A DNA stretch of 64,000 nucleotides, taken from NCBI RefSeq assembly GCF_011064615.1, contig NZ_JAALJH010000008.1:119355-183354 (forward strand), written 5' to 3'. The first letter of the stretch is position 1, and every line of letters begins with the position of its first letter. Of this stretch, positions 33,216 through 43,542 are shown in pieces. The notes beneath the pieces were generated by a model, which saw nothing but the letters and a program-made list of their open reading frames with translations, was not told the DNA's origin and did not search any database. This DNA comes from Aquisphaera insulae. Lineage in GTDB: Bacteria; Planctomycetota; Planctomycetia; Isosphaerales; Isosphaeraceae. Both the position numbers and the translations under genes were made by a program.

Positions 33216-36200
33216 ATGACGCGGCGATCGAACCCGATGCGTGCGGCGAATCGCGAGCCGGCCCGACGCAGCCGCCGGCGTGTCGCCGGGGCCGTGATAC
33301 TCTCATGGAGCCTCCTCGTCATGGGAAGCCGGGCGATCGCGGCCGATCCCCCGGCGGCGTCCGGCGAGCCGATCCGGGCGAAGGACGCCGCGATGCCCGC
33401 CGCGCCGATCGTCCCGGGCGACATCGTCTCCGCCATGCAGGAAGGAAAGTACGACGCGGCCGGGGCCGCCCTGACGGCGCTGGCGGAGAAGGCGAAGGTC
33501 GCGGACGATCGCGCCTACTTCACCTACCTGCGGGCCATCGCGGAGCGGCTCGCCGGCAAGCGGAAGGAGGCCGTCGCCACGCTCCACGGGGCCCTCGAGG
33601 CCAGCCCGAAGGGTCCATGGTCCCCCAAGATCCGGAACGAGCTATCGGGCCTGGAGCTTGCCGCCGGGAACCTCGCCGTCGCCGAGGAGCTGGCTCGGAA
33701 CGAGGCCACGCGACTGCTCGCGGACGAGCGGAAGGATCGACTGGCGGAGATCTACCAGTCCCACGCGAGGAGGCTGCTCCAGCCCGAGGATCCGATCGTC
33801 CAGCCCGATCCCAACGGAGCCTGGGAGCTCTTCAATCAGGCCCGCGAGCTGGCCAAGAGCCCGGCCCTTCGCGCCGGGCTCCTCTTCTCCATGGGCCGCG
33901 CCAGCCACCAGGCCGGGAATCTCCCGCGAGCCATCGAGAATCTCGAGGCGTACCTTCGCGACTATCCGAAGGGCTCGGATCGACTCGCCGTCCGCCTGAG
34001 GCTGGGCGAGGTCCGGCGCCAGGCCGGCGAGCTGCTCCCCGCCCGACTGCTCTGGTCCGATCTCGCCCGGGAGATCGAGGGGATGCGGCCCGAGGACCGG
34101 ACGAAGGACGCGGACGAGATCCGCGCCGCCGCCCTCGCCGAGATCCCCTCCACCTACCAGATTCCGAACCCGCCCGACGACGCCAACCTGAACCTGGGCG
34201 TGGCCGCACTCCGCCGGTTCCTGGCCGCCTACCCGGCGCACCCGAGGGCGGTCCGCGCGGCCTACGACGTCGGCGCGTCCTACCTCGCCCGCGGCAAGAG
34301 CGACGAGGCCCTCGCCGCCTTCGGGCGATTCCTCAAGGACGAGGGCTTCAAGGCGGAAACGGACGCGGCTCGCCGCGACCAGGCCGAGCTCGTGATGACG
34401 GCGACCTTCCAGTCCGCGCAGGTCCTCCAGGGCCAGCAGAAGTACGCCGAGGCCATCGCCGCCTATCGCGGCTACCTCACCCGGTTCCCCAACGGGCCGC
34501 AGAGTGCCGACGCCCAGCGCGCGATCCTCGACGCGGAGCTGCTGATCGCCGCCGACCACGTCGCGCACGAGCGGTACGCCGAGGCCCGGGCCGCCTGGGG
34601 CGACTTCGTGACCCGAAATCCACTCGACCCGCGGGTGCCCGAGCTCCTCTTCCAGGCGGGCGAGACCTTCTTGAAGGAGAAGAAGCCGGACGAGGCGATC
34701 GCCTACTGGGCGCCGCTCACCACCAGGTTCCCGACCAGCGAGCCGGCCGCCCATGCCCTCTTCCTGACGGCCGCCATCTTCGAAAACGAGAAGGGGGACC
34801 TCGCCGGCGCCATCGATCGCTTCCGGAAGATCGCCGTCGATCCGTGGAAGGCCCAGGCCCTCCAGCGCGTGGCGGTGATGGAGAGCAAGGCGCTCACGGT
34901 CGTCACTCCCCGCATCTACCGCACCGGCGAGATGCCCAAGCTGCGGATCGCCAGCCGCAACCTGGAGAAGCTCACGTTCACCGCGTATCGGCTCAACGCC
35001 GAGGCGTACTTCCGCAAGAAGCACGCCCTCGCCAACGTCGAATCACTCGACATCGGGCTCGTTGCACCCGACGCCGAATGGACGGTCGACGTCCCGGGCC
35101 AGGCGAAGTACAAGCCCGTGGAAGCCGACTATGAGCTCGCGAAGCTCGAGAAGCCGGCCGTCTACGTCGTCAAGGTCACGGACCAGAAGCACCTCCAGGC
35201 GACGACCCTGGTCGTCGCCAGCGACATCGACGCGATCGTCAAGTCCTCGAGGGAGCAGGTCCTCGTCTTCGCCCAGGACATGAAGACGGGCAAGGGGCGG
35301 CCGAAGGCGAAGGTCCTCGTTTCGGACGCCGGCCAGGTCATCCTGGAGGCGGAGACCGGCGCCGACGGCGTCCTCGTCCATGACTGGTCCCCGGCCCGAG
35401 ACGCCAGCTCGCCGCTCAGCTACCTGGTCCTCGACGGCGGCAACGTGGCCGGCTCCGGCCTGGCCGTGCCGAACAAGGTCTCGCAGGGGCTCTCGCCGCG
35501 GGCCTACATCTACACCGATCGCCCCGCCTATCGGCCCGGCCAGGCCGCCTCGATCCGCGGCGTCATCCGGGAGATCCAGAACGGCCAGTACGCCAACTCC
35601 CCCGCGGCCGTGTATCGATTCGAGATCTCCGATAGCCGCGGGCGTCAGCTCGTCACCCGGAACGTGACGCTTTCCGAGTTCGGCACGTTCCACGAGAGTC
35701 TCCAGCTCGAGCGTGGCACGCCCGTCGGCACCTACAAGATCCGCGTCTTCCAGCCCGGCAAGAGCGACTTCACCGGGGCGTTCGAGGTCCAGTCCTACCA
35801 GCTCGAGCCGATCGACCTCACGTTCGCGCTCAAGAAGACGGTCTTCTATCGCGGCGAGACCATCGAGGCGGACGTGGTGGCGAAATACCAGTATGGAGCC
35901 CCGCTGGCGGCCCGCCCCCTGGAGATCAACCTCCCCGACGGCCGAATCCTCCATGGCGAGACCGATTCTGCCGGCAAGTTCCACTTCACCGTCGCCACCG
36001 AAGGGTTCGCCGAGGACACGAGGCTCCGCCTGGTCGCCAAGCTCACCAAGGACAACGTCCAGGCCGCCGCGGCGGTCCAGCTCGCCACCCGCGGCTTCGA
36101 CATCGCGGTGAGCGTCAGACGCGACGTCCTGCTCGACGGCGAGTCATTCCCCGTCAAGCTGACCACGACCGACGCCAAGGGAGACCCGATCGGCCAATCC

Positions 36201-39200
36201 CTGAGCCTCGCCGTCATCAAGCGACTGGTCCAGGCGGGTCGCGTCACCGAGCGCGAAGCCCAGCGCAAGGCCGTCGAGACGGACCCAAAGACGGGCGAAG
36301 GGAATCTCGGCCTCCGAATCGACGACCCCGACGGCGGGAGTTACATCCTCCGGGCCTCGGGCACCGACCGTTTCGGGAACCCGATCGTCGCCGATCTAGC
36401 GGTCCAGGTCTCGGGCAAGAAGGACGAGACTCGGCTGAGGATCCTCGCCGACCGCCAGCGCTACAAGGTTGGCGAGCGGGCCGAGGTCAACCTCCACAGC
36501 CGCGGCCGAGCGGGGACGGCCCTGCTCACCTGGGAGGCCGACCGGATCCTGTCGTACCGGATCGTCACGCTCAAGGACGGCGACAATCCGCTGGCCTGGC
36601 CGGTCGACGGGCCGGAGTTCCCCAACTTCACCCTGACCGCCTCCAGGATGTGGGAGAACGTCTTCGACCACGCCAAGCTGGACGTCCAGGTCGAACGCGA
36701 GCTGGCGGTCACGCTGAAGCCGACCAGGCCGAGCGTCGGCCCCGGCGAGGACGTCGAGCTCGAGGTCACCGCGGTGGACCAGCTCGGCAAGCCCGTCGCC
36801 GCGGAGCTGTCGATCGCCATGATCGACCGGTCCCTGTTGCGGCTCCACGGCGACCGGATGCCGCCGATCGCCTCCTTCTTCTACGACCAGACCCGGACCG
36901 GCGCCTTCGCGACCGAATCCTCGAACACGTTCCGGTACGTCCCGGCCACGACCGGGGTGGCCCGGGCCGTCGTGGATGAGGCGGAGCGGCTCGCGGCGAT
37001 GGCGGCCAACGCAGCCCACCTGGGGACGGTCCAACTGGAACTGAAGGACCAGATGAACAAGGACATGCCCGCCGACAGCAACCGGCCGGGGGGAGGCCCG
37101 GCGGATTCGAAAGCTGGCGAGCTGAGGGGAATGGCCATGGGAGGCATGGGCGGCGCACCTGGCATGTCCGGACCTGCCGAGTCCTCCGCCGGCAGGAAGC
37201 TGGCGAAGCGCTCGAGGGCGGCGCAGGACGCATCCAAGGCCAAGCAGGACAACGGAAGCGTGGTCGCGTTCCAGGAAAGTGACCTCGCCTCCGTGGCCGA
37301 TCCCGAGGTCAAGGAGGGAGTCAAGTTCCCTGTCTCCTTCGGTTATCTGGCCGCCGAGCGAAATCAGATGAACCGCGAACACCGCGAGCGGTTCGCCGAG
37401 ACGGCCTACTGGAACCCGAGCGTGGTCACGGGCAAGGACGGCAAGGCCCGGTTGACCTTCAAGGCGCCGGGTGCGCTTTCGGACTACCAGATTGTCGCCC
37501 GTGGCGTCACGGGCAACGACACGCTCGTGGGCCAGGCGACCTCTTCGATGACGATCCGCAAGGACTTCTTCGTCGACCTGAAGATTCCGGCCGGCCTGAC
37601 GCAGGGCGACAAGCCGCGGCTCGTGGCCCGGGTGCATCACGTCGGCGTCCAGGGGACGGTTGCCCTGCGGCTGACCGTCTACGCGGGGGGACGCGAGGAG
37701 GTCTTCCCGAAGGCACTCGAGCTGAAGGGGGACGGCGTGGACGAGGTCCTGCTCGACCCGTTCGAGGTCCCCGACACCGACTCGGTGCGGCTCACCCTCG
37801 TCGGCAAGGTCGGGGCGATTCAGGACGAGGTGACCACGGAGGTCCCGGTTCGTTCGTGGGGAGTCCAGGCGTACGCCTCGGAGTCGGGGACCAGCAGCGA
37901 CGGCACGGCGGTCTTCGTCGGGCTGCCCAAGGGGAGGACTTACGAGAGCCCGGAGATGGTCGTCCTGATCGCGCCCACGCTCCAGCGGATGATCATCGAG
38001 CTGGCGCTCGGCCGGGACTACCGGATCTATGCGAAGGACCTGAACTGCCGGATCATGCCGCCTCCGGGCGGGACCATGGGCGACCGCGCCGGAGACCTGC
38101 TGGCGGCGACGTCCGCCCTCGGTTACGTCCGCGCGACTCGCGCCGGCGGCGCCCCGGATGCGGAGCGGATCGCGTCCCGCATCCAGGGCCTGGTGGCCGA
38201 GCTGACCGCGGCCCAGAACGAGGACGGCGGCTGGCCGTGGGTCGCCGCGGGCACGCTGCCCAGGCAGGGCGAGAAGGTCGCGGCGGCGGTCGCGAGCGAA
38301 CGGCTCACGTCCGCTTCCGTCTTCTGGGCGCTCGCGACGGCGGAGCAGGCCGGACTGCTCCCCGATCCCAAGATCCTGGACAAGGCCGCGGCATGGCTTA
38401 CCCAGGCGGTCACCGCCGGGACCAATTCCCGCGACCTGGATGCGCGTGCGACCCTGCTGCACGCCCTCAGCACGCGGCATGCGGCCACGTTCGAGATGGC
38501 GAACACGCTCAACCGCGAGCGTCAGGGGCTCTCGAACACGGCGCTCGCCTACCTGGCATTGACCTTCGCGAACCTGAACCGGGCGGAGCTCGGGGCCGAG
38601 GTCGCGTCCATCCTGGTCAGCCGGGCCAAGGTCGAGGCGACGGCGCCGGGACGACCCTCTCGGCTCTACTGGGACGGCTCCGGCCAGTCCGCGAACGCTC
38701 GCGGGGCCGTCGAGACGACGGCCCTGGCGGCCCTTGCCCTGGCGAGGGTCCGTCCCCAGGGGAACGAGCTCGACCGGGCCGCCGAGTGGCTCCACGCCCA
38801 TCGCTTCGGCTACGGCTGGAACCCGCATCGTGCCAAGGGCCCGGCCCTGGCCGCGCTCGCGCTCTACCACGCTCGGTCGAAGGGCGCCGAGGATCGATAC
38901 CGACTGACGGTCAGCGTCAATGAGACCAAGGTCGCGGAATTGAACGTGGCCGGCAGCGGCGAGAGCCAGGCCATCCGCGTCCCGCTCAGGGCCCTCAAGG
39001 CCGGCGACGCCAATCGCGTGGGCCTGGCGATGGAAGGCCGCGGCACCTTCAGCTATTCCGTCACGATGACGGGGTTCACCCGCGATTTCGGCCCCGAGCA
39101 GGACCGCAATAACCGGCCCGCGTGGGTGGATCGCCGGGTCTACTGGCCGGCTCCGCACGAGCTCGACGGCAAGGTCCTGCCGTCCAGCTTCGGCGTCGCC

Positions 39201-41483
39201 GTGAACGCGGACTCCTGGGAAAACACCATCAGCCAGGTCGCCCTCGGCGGCAAGGGCCGGGTCGGGCTCGTCGTCTGGCGCAACGTTCCGGACTCGACCC
39301 CGGAATGGGAGCGCGACTTCCTGGTGGTGGAGGAGCAGCTCCCCGCGGGCACCACGCTCATCGAGGGCTCCGTGATCACCTCGGCGAGCTCCTACACGCT
39401 GGCCGACGGCGTGCTGACCTTCTACTTCGCCCCCGATCAGAATCCCGGCGGCATCCAGTACGACGTCTACGGCTACCTGCCCGGCCAGTATCGGGCGCTC
39501 CCGACCTCGGTCCGGAGCGCGTACGACCCCGGTCGTCAGCAACTGGGCCAGCCCGGCGAGCTGAAGGTCCTGGCGCCCGGAGAGAAGAACACCGATCCCT
39601 ACCGGATCACGCCCGACGAGCTCTACACGGCGGGCAAGATCCACTTCGACGCCGGCCGGTATGCCGAGGCCGCCGCCGCCCTCGAGCCGCTCTTCGCGGG
39701 CTACTCCCTCCGCGACGACGTCGCCAAGGATGCGGCCCGGATGCTCCTGCTGATCCACATCACGAACTACGACGCCCGCAAGGTCGTCCAGTACTTCGAG
39801 GTCATCAAGGAGAAGGCCCCGGACCTGATCCTGGACTTCGACAAGCTCCTCGTGATCGGGAAAGCCTATCGAGATATCAACGAATACGAGCGGGCGATCA
39901 TCGTCTGGCGCGGGCTCGTCGAGGCCAGCTACCTCGAGGACGCCCGGATCGGCGAGCTCCTCCGCCAGCGGGGGAAGACCCTGGAAGCGACCGCGTACCT
40001 GATCGACCTCTGGCGGAGCTATCCCAACACGCCCTCGATCGAGAGCGACTTCTTCGGCCTCTCCCAGATCCTGGCGAAGGCCGCGGCGGAAGCCTTCACC
40101 GAGCCGAACCTGAGGCGCGAGCTCGCGGCGGCGGGGATCACCCGGTCCGAGCTCCTGCTCCAGACGGTCCGGCTGATCCAGGTCTTCCTGTCCCAGTCGC
40201 CGACCAACCCGATGGCCGACGAGGCGAGCCTGGCCCTCGTGAACGCGTTCATCGACCTGGAAGACTACCCGGGCGTCGTCAAGCTCGCCGCCCGCTTCGC
40301 CGCCACCTATCCGAAGAGCACGTACCAGGATGCCTTCCAGTACAGCGAGGCCCTGGCGAACTTCCATCTCAACAAGTACGACCGGGCGGTCGAGGTCGCT
40401 GAGCGGATCTCGAAGGCGGTCTACAAGGATCCCAGCGGGGTGGACCAGCCGAGCCCGAACAAGTGGCAGGCCATCTACATCCTGGGGCAGATCTTCGATG
40501 CCCGCCGCGCCCCCGGCAAGGCGATCGAATACTACAAGCAGGTGGCCGATCGGTTCACCGACGCCGCCAGCGCGATCCAGTTCTACACCCGGAAGGAGCT
40601 GAAGGTGCCCGAGGTCTCGATCGTGAGGCTGCCGAACAGGCCCGCGGTCGCCGGCGCCGGGGTCGAGGGGGGCGAGGCACGGCCGCCGTTCGGTCTCCGG
40701 GCGGTGGGCACGGAGCCCGCGGGGGGCGGGGTCGAGGGGCTCTCGAAACCCGGCATCAAGCTCGAGTATCGCAACATCGGCCGGGTTGAGATCACGGCCT
40801 ATCCCGTCGACCTGATGCAGCTCTACCTCACGCGGCGGAACCTGAACGCGATCGCCGGGATCGACCTGGCGGGCATCACGCCCCTGGTGGAGAAGAGCGT
40901 CGAGCTCGGCTCGGGATCGGATTACGAGGATGCGTCGAGGATGATCGAGCTCCCCCTGACGAAGGAGGGGGCGTACCTGGTGATGATCCGCGGCGAGAAC
41001 CTCTATGCGTCGGGGATCGTCCTCGTCACGCCCATCGACGTGGAGATCCTGGAAGAATCGTGCGGGCGGGTCCGGGTGACGGTCCGCGACGCCCGGACGA
41101 AGGCCCTGCTGCCGAAGGTGCAGGTGAAGGTGATCGGTACCAACAACCCGGACTTCCTCTCGGGAGAGACCGACCTTCGCGGCGTGTTCGTGGCCGATGG
41201 CGTGCAGGGCCAGGTCACCGCGGTGGCGCGGAAGGATACGATCCAGTACGCCTTCTACCGCGGCACGAGCTACGTCGGCACTCCGCCGACGCCGCCGGCC
41301 CCGGCCGCCAACGCCCAGCAGGGGCAGCAGGCCACCATGCCGGCGCTCAACCAGTCCCTGGACGCCAACCTGAGGTCGCAGAACTCCGCCAACTACATGC
41401 GCCAGATTCAGCGACTCGAGAATCGCTACAACGCGCCGGAGACCGGCAAGCCTCGGGGAGCCGCGGCGGGGGGCTTCCGCTGA
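33216..41483 (+). CDS. Giant secreted alpha-2-macroglobulin-like protein with flanking TPR blocks
   Basis: 2755 residues, far above the ~1500-1700 of common bacterial macroglobulins. Signal peptide about 20-45 (no lipobox). TPR block 1 about 60-555. Macroglobulin strands from about 560, including the MG2 signature 'YIYTDRPAYRPGQAASIRGVIRE' (near 766). A flexible Gly/Met/Lys-rich bait-like stretch lies at about 1290-1360, then the A2M domain 'TAYWNPSVVTGKDGKARLTF' (near 1395). The thioester-domain helices start near 1600, but the GCxEQ motif is absent: Cys1611 sits in 'LNCRIMPPPGG' with no following Glu-Gln. TPR block 2 spans about 2130-2440, and a carboxypeptidase-regulatory-like unit is near the C-terminus. 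Macroglobulins trap or inhibit proteases in the periplasm; without a thioester, trapping must be non-covalent. Start ATG has GGAGG upstream. Confidence 0.88.
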   Translation: MTRRSNPMRAANREPARRSRRRVAGAVILSWSLLVMGSRAIAADPPAASGEPIRAKDAAMPAAPIVPGDIVSAMQEGKYDAAGAALTALAEKAKVADDRAYFTYLRAIAERLAGKRKEAVATLHGALEASPKGPWSPKIRNELSGLELAAGNLAVAEELARNEATRLLADERKDRLAEIYQSHARRLLQPEDPIVQPDPNGAWELFNQARELAKSPALRAGLLFSMGRASHQAGNLPRAIENLEAYLRDYPKGSDRLAVRLRLGEVRRQAGELLPARLLWSDLAREIEGMRPEDRTKDADEIRAAALAEIPSTYQIPNPPDDANLNLGVAALRRFLAAYPAHPRAVRAAYDVGASYLARGKSDEALAAFGRFLKDEGFKAETDAARRDQAELVMTATFQSAQVLQGQQKYAEAIAAYRGYLTRFPNGPQSADAQRAILDAELLIAADHVAHERYAEARAAWGDFVTRNPLDPRVPELLFQAGETFLKEKKPDEAIAYWAPLTTRFPTSEPAAHALFLTAAIFENEKGDLAGAIDRFRKIAVDPWKAQALQRVAVMESKALTVVTPRIYRTGEMPKLRIASRNLEKLTFTAYRLNAEAYFRKKHALANVESLDIGLVAPDAEWTVDVPGQAKYKPVEADYELAKLEKPAVYVVKVTDQKHLQATTLVVASDIDAIVKSSREQVLVFAQDMKTGKGRPKAKVLVSDAGQVILEAETGADGVLVHDWSPARDASSPLSYLVLDGGNVAGSGLAVPNKVSQGLSPRAYIYTDRPAYRPGQAASIRGVIREIQNGQYANSPAAVYRFEISDSRGRQLVTRNVTLSEFGTFHESLQLERGTPVGTYKIRVFQPGKSDFTGAFEVQSYQLEPIDLTFALKKTVFYRGETIEADVVAKYQYGAPLAARPLEINLPDGRILHGETDSAGKFHFTVATEGFAEDTRLRLVAKLTKDNVQAAAAVQLATRGFDIAVSVRRDVLLDGESFPVKLTTTDAKGDPIGQSLSLAVIKRLVQAGRVTEREAQRKAVETDPKTGEGNLGLRIDDPDGGSYILRASGTDRFGNPIVADLAVQVSGKKDETRLRILADRQRYKVGERAEVNLHSRGRAGTALLTWEADRILSYRIVTLKDGDNPLAWPVDGPEFPNFTLTASRMWENVFDHAKLDVQVERELAVTLKPTRPSVGPGEDVELEVTAVDQLGKPVAAELSIAMIDRSLLRLHGDRMPPIASFFYDQTRTGAFATESSNTFRYVPATTGVARAVVDEAERLAAMAANAAHLGTVQLELKDQMNKDMPADSNRPGGGPADSKAGELRGMAMGGMGGAPGMSGPAESSAGRKLAKRSRAAQDASKAKQDNGSVVAFQESDLASVADPEVKEGVKFPVSFGYLAAERNQMNREHRERFAETAYWNPSVVTGKDGKARLTFKAPGALSDYQIVARGVTGNDTLVGQATSSMTIRKDFFVDLKIPAGLTQGDKPRLVARVHHVGVQGTVALRLTVYAGGREEVFPKALELKGDGVDEVLLDPFEVPDTDSVRLTLVGKVGAIQDEVTTEVPVRSWGVQAYASESGTSSDGTAVFVGLPKGRTYESPEMVVLIAPTLQRMIIELALGRDYRIYAKDLNCRIMPPPGGTMGDRAGDLLAATSALGYVRATRAGGAPDAERIASRIQGLVAELTAAQNEDGGWPWVAAGTLPRQGEKVAAAVASERLTSASVFWALATAEQAGLLPDPKILDKAAAWLTQAVTAGTNSRDLDARATLLHALSTRHAATFEMANTLNRERQGLSNTALAYLALTFANLNRAELGAEVASILVSRAKVEATAPGRPSRLYWDGSGQSANARGAVETTALAALALARVRPQGNELDRAAEWLHAHRFGYGWNPHRAKGPALAALALYHARSKGAEDRYRLTVSVNETKVAELNVAGSGESQAIRVPLRALKAGDANRVGLAMEGRGTFSYSVTMTGFTRDFGPEQDRNNRPAWVDRRVYWPAPHELDGKVLPSSFGVAVNADSWENTISQVALGGKGRVGLVVWRNVPDSTPEWERDFLVVEEQLPAGTTLIEGSVITSASSYTLADGVLTFYFAPDQNPGGIQYDVYGYLPGQYRALPTSVRSAYDPGRQQLGQPGELKVLAPGEKNTDPYRITPDELYTAGKIHFDAGRYAEAAAALEPLFAGYSLRDDVAKDAARMLLLIHITNYDARKVVQYFEVIKEKAPDLILDFDKLLVIGKAYRDINEYERAIIVWRGLVEASYLEDARIGELLRQRGKTLEATAYLIDLWRSYPNTPSIESDFFGLSQILAKAAAEAFTEPNLRRELAAAGITRSELLLQTVRLIQVFLSQSPTNPMADEASLALVNAFIDLEDYPGVVKLAARFAATYPKSTYQDAFQYSEALANFHLNKYDRAVEVAERISKAVYKDPSGVDQPSPNKWQAIYILGQIFDARRAPGKAIEYYKQVADRFTDAASAIQFYTRKELKVPEVSIVRLPNRPAVAGAGVEGGEARPPFGLRAVGTEPAGGGVEGLSKPGIKLEYRNIGRVEITAYPVDLMQLYLTRRNLNAIAGIDLAGITPLVEKSVELGSGSDYEDASRMIELPLTKEGAYLVMIRGENLYASGIVLVTPIDVEILEESCGRVRVTVRDARTKALLPKVQVKVIGTNNPDFLSGETDLRGVFVADGVQGQVTAVARKDTIQYAFYRGTSYVGTPPTPPAPAANAQQGQQATMPALNQSLDANLRSQNSANYMRQIQRLENRYNAPETGKPRGAAAGGFR

Positions 41484-41560
41484 GCGAAGCCGACGCTCGG
41501 ATCGTCGGGGCTCGACATGGGCCCCGGCGATCTGAGGCTCATGTCCCCTCGGTCGCCCCC

Positions 41561-43180
41561 TCAGTTCCGCCCGAGCGTCCGATCGACGGCCCCGACCAGG
41601 CTTTCACCCAGGCCCTTCTGGCGGATGGCCTCCAGGTCCAGCCGGCAGGCGAAGAGGGCGTCCACGACCCTGGCGTCCCACTGCGTGCCGCGGCCCTTCA
41701 TGAGGATCTCGTCAATCTGCCTGGGCGTGAGCCGCTTGCGATAGGGCCGGTTGCTGGACATGGCGTCAAAGGAGTCCGCGACGGCCAGGATCCGCGCCTC
41801 CAGCGGGATGTCCTCCCCGCTGAGGCGATCCGGGTAACCCGTGCCGTCGAGACTCTCGTGATGATGGCGGACGCCGGGCAGGATGTGATGGAGCGTCTTC
41901 AGGTCGCGGAGGATCGTCACCCCGATTTCGACGTGGGCCTGGATCTTCCGATACTCCTCGTCGGTCAACGGTCCGTCCTTCTTGAGGACGTCGTCATCCA
42001 CGCCAATCTTGCCGATGTCGTGGAGGAGCCCCGCCAGGTATAGGTCGCTCCGCTTGTTCGCGGGGACGCCGATCTCCTGGGCCAGCCGCATGGCGATCCG
42101 CGCGACCCGTTCGGAGTGCCCGGAGGTGTAGGGATCCTTCGCGTCGATCGCCGCCGTCAGCGCGTGGATGATCCCGAACACCAGCTCCTTCAGCTCGGCG
42201 TGGACCCTGGCGTTGCTCGACTGCGTCGTGATCAGGGACGCCACGAATTGCATTCGATCCACGTCGCTGACGTCGAACATGCGGTCCTCGGTGGGATTGG
42301 CGGCGATGAGCCAGCCGGCGGTGCCCGCCGGGAGGCAGGCATAACGCCCCAGCGATGTGGCCTGGCCTCCCCCCGGCGCGTCGTTGAACAGGATGACGGC
42401 CTCGGCCCCGGACTGGACGGCGATCCGCAGGAAGGCCGCCTCCGGCATACCTTCGATCCCGCCGCTAACCACGACGGCCGCCCCTTTCTCCCTGGGGACC
42501 CACGCGACCGCGGCCACCTTCAATGATGACCTCAGGACGTTCGTCGCCAGCATCTGGTAGCGGTCGGGGGGATCGGAGATTCGCATCCGGCGGACCAGCC
42601 GCCCGATCACGGCCCGTTCGGATTGCTCGTCATCGCTGCAGAGGTCGTTACCGGCCTTCCCCGGCGAGATCGGGACATTCGTCCGCAGTCGACCCAGGAA
42701 CTGCTGGCCCCAGGCACGCAATGCCGGCTCCGGGCAGCTCGGTCCCCACGCAAGCGCGTCCCGGCGCAAGGACGTGTGATTGGGGTCGGAGGGATCCGCG
42801 ATCGAGGCGTCCGCGACGGGGTTGTGGAAGCCCGCGAAGAGCACGATCTCCGACCCATCCGATCCCTGAGCGGGGAGGAGGAGCCACACCCGGCCGGGGT
42901 CGTCATCGGGGAACCAGGTCGTCACCCGGCCCTGGCGGATCGCCAGCGAGTCGACCGCTTCGACCAGGTCGGCGTGGACCTCCGGCAGGTCATATTCCCT
43001 GGCGGCGATGGCGAGAGCCCAGCACCGGCGGCGACGGTCGAAGACCCCGATCGGCGCCGAGAACTCGCGCGCGGCCAGCTCGGCGAGCGCGGAAGGCCAT
43101 TGTGGCCGGCAGCCTTCCTCGTGGCGACGCGAGCCTACGTCCGGTCGGGCCACCATCTGCGGATACCCTTCGAGCGACAT
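41561..43180 (-). CDS. HD-GYP domain protein (probable cyclic-di-GMP phosphodiesterase)
   Basis: 539 residues from the ATG at 43180 (GAGG seven bases upstream); 75 further in-frame codons upstream look noncoding. Residues about 1-300 resemble GAF-type or other sensory folds without clear motifs. The C-terminal HD-GYP domain starts near 345: 'IDAKDPYTSGHSERVARIAMRLA', the metal-binding HD in 'GLLHDIGKIGVDD' (near 388) and 'HHHESLDGTGYP' (near 440), which holds the GYP motif intact. Such domains hydrolyse cyclic-di-GMP. No transmembrane segment. It diverges from the kinase gene at 43543. Confidence 0.93.
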   Translation of the reverse strand: MSLEGYPQMVARPDVGSRRHEEGCRPQWPSALAELAAREFSAPIGVFDRRRRCWALAIAAREYDLPEVHADLVEAVDSLAIRQGRVTTWFPDDDPGRVWLLLPAQGSDGSEIVLFAGFHNPVADASIADPSDPNHTSLRRDALAWGPSCPEPALRAWGQQFLGRLRTNVPISPGKAGNDLCSDDEQSERAVIGRLVRRMRISDPPDRYQMLATNVLRSSLKVAAVAWVPREKGAAVVVSGGIEGMPEAAFLRIAVQSGAEAVILFNDAPGGGQATSLGRYACLPAGTAGWLIAANPTEDRMFDVSDVDRMQFVASLITTQSSNARVHAELKELVFGIIHALTAAIDAKDPYTSGHSERVARIAMRLAQEIGVPANKRSDLYLAGLLHDIGKIGVDDDVLKKDGPLTDEEYRKIQAHVEIGVTILRDLKTLHHILPGVRHHHESLDGTGYPDRLSGEDIPLEARILAVADSFDAMSSNRPYRKRLTPRQIDEILMKGRGTQWDARVVDALFACRLDLEAIRQKGLGESLVGAVDRTLGRN

Positions 43181-43542
43181 CTTCGAACCTCGTGAGGAGT
43201 CGCGAAGCAGGCGGCGCGACACGCGAATGACCCGGCTTCTCCGATCGGCCGTTTTCGGAGAGTTCCCTTTCCCCGGTTCGTGATGCGTCAGCGATCGGGC
43301 CGCGATCACTCCGCGAGCGCATGTCGTCCGGCGAATCTCCGAGTCAATCCTAGGACATGGTTTCTCGTGTTGTCGTTTCGCAACTTGGTGCCGTGTCTCC
43401 TGCATGCTTGGACAAAGACCCCGGCCAGACCTACTTTCCCCTTGTAGGGCGTTCCCTCTCGAGCCGTTGGCCGCCGTTCGACGTGGACGGAGCCTGCCGC
43501 CGATCGAGTCTCGACTCCCAGAGATCAGCCCGGGGATGAATC
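43181..43542. other. Divergent intergenic region, HD-GYP gene / kinase-TPR gene
   Basis: 362 bases. A small inverted repeat GAGTCTCGACTC lies about 30 bases before the kinase start. I find no convincing sigma-70 promoter on either strand and no gene. Confidence 0.5.

Noticed and set aside
36396..40367. 1323-codon open frame antisense to the macroglobulin gene
   Set aside because: It is the mirror of a strongly coding plus-strand gene; the translation is Arg/Asp/Gly/Leu-rich with no domain or ribosome binding site, as expected from high GC at third positions.
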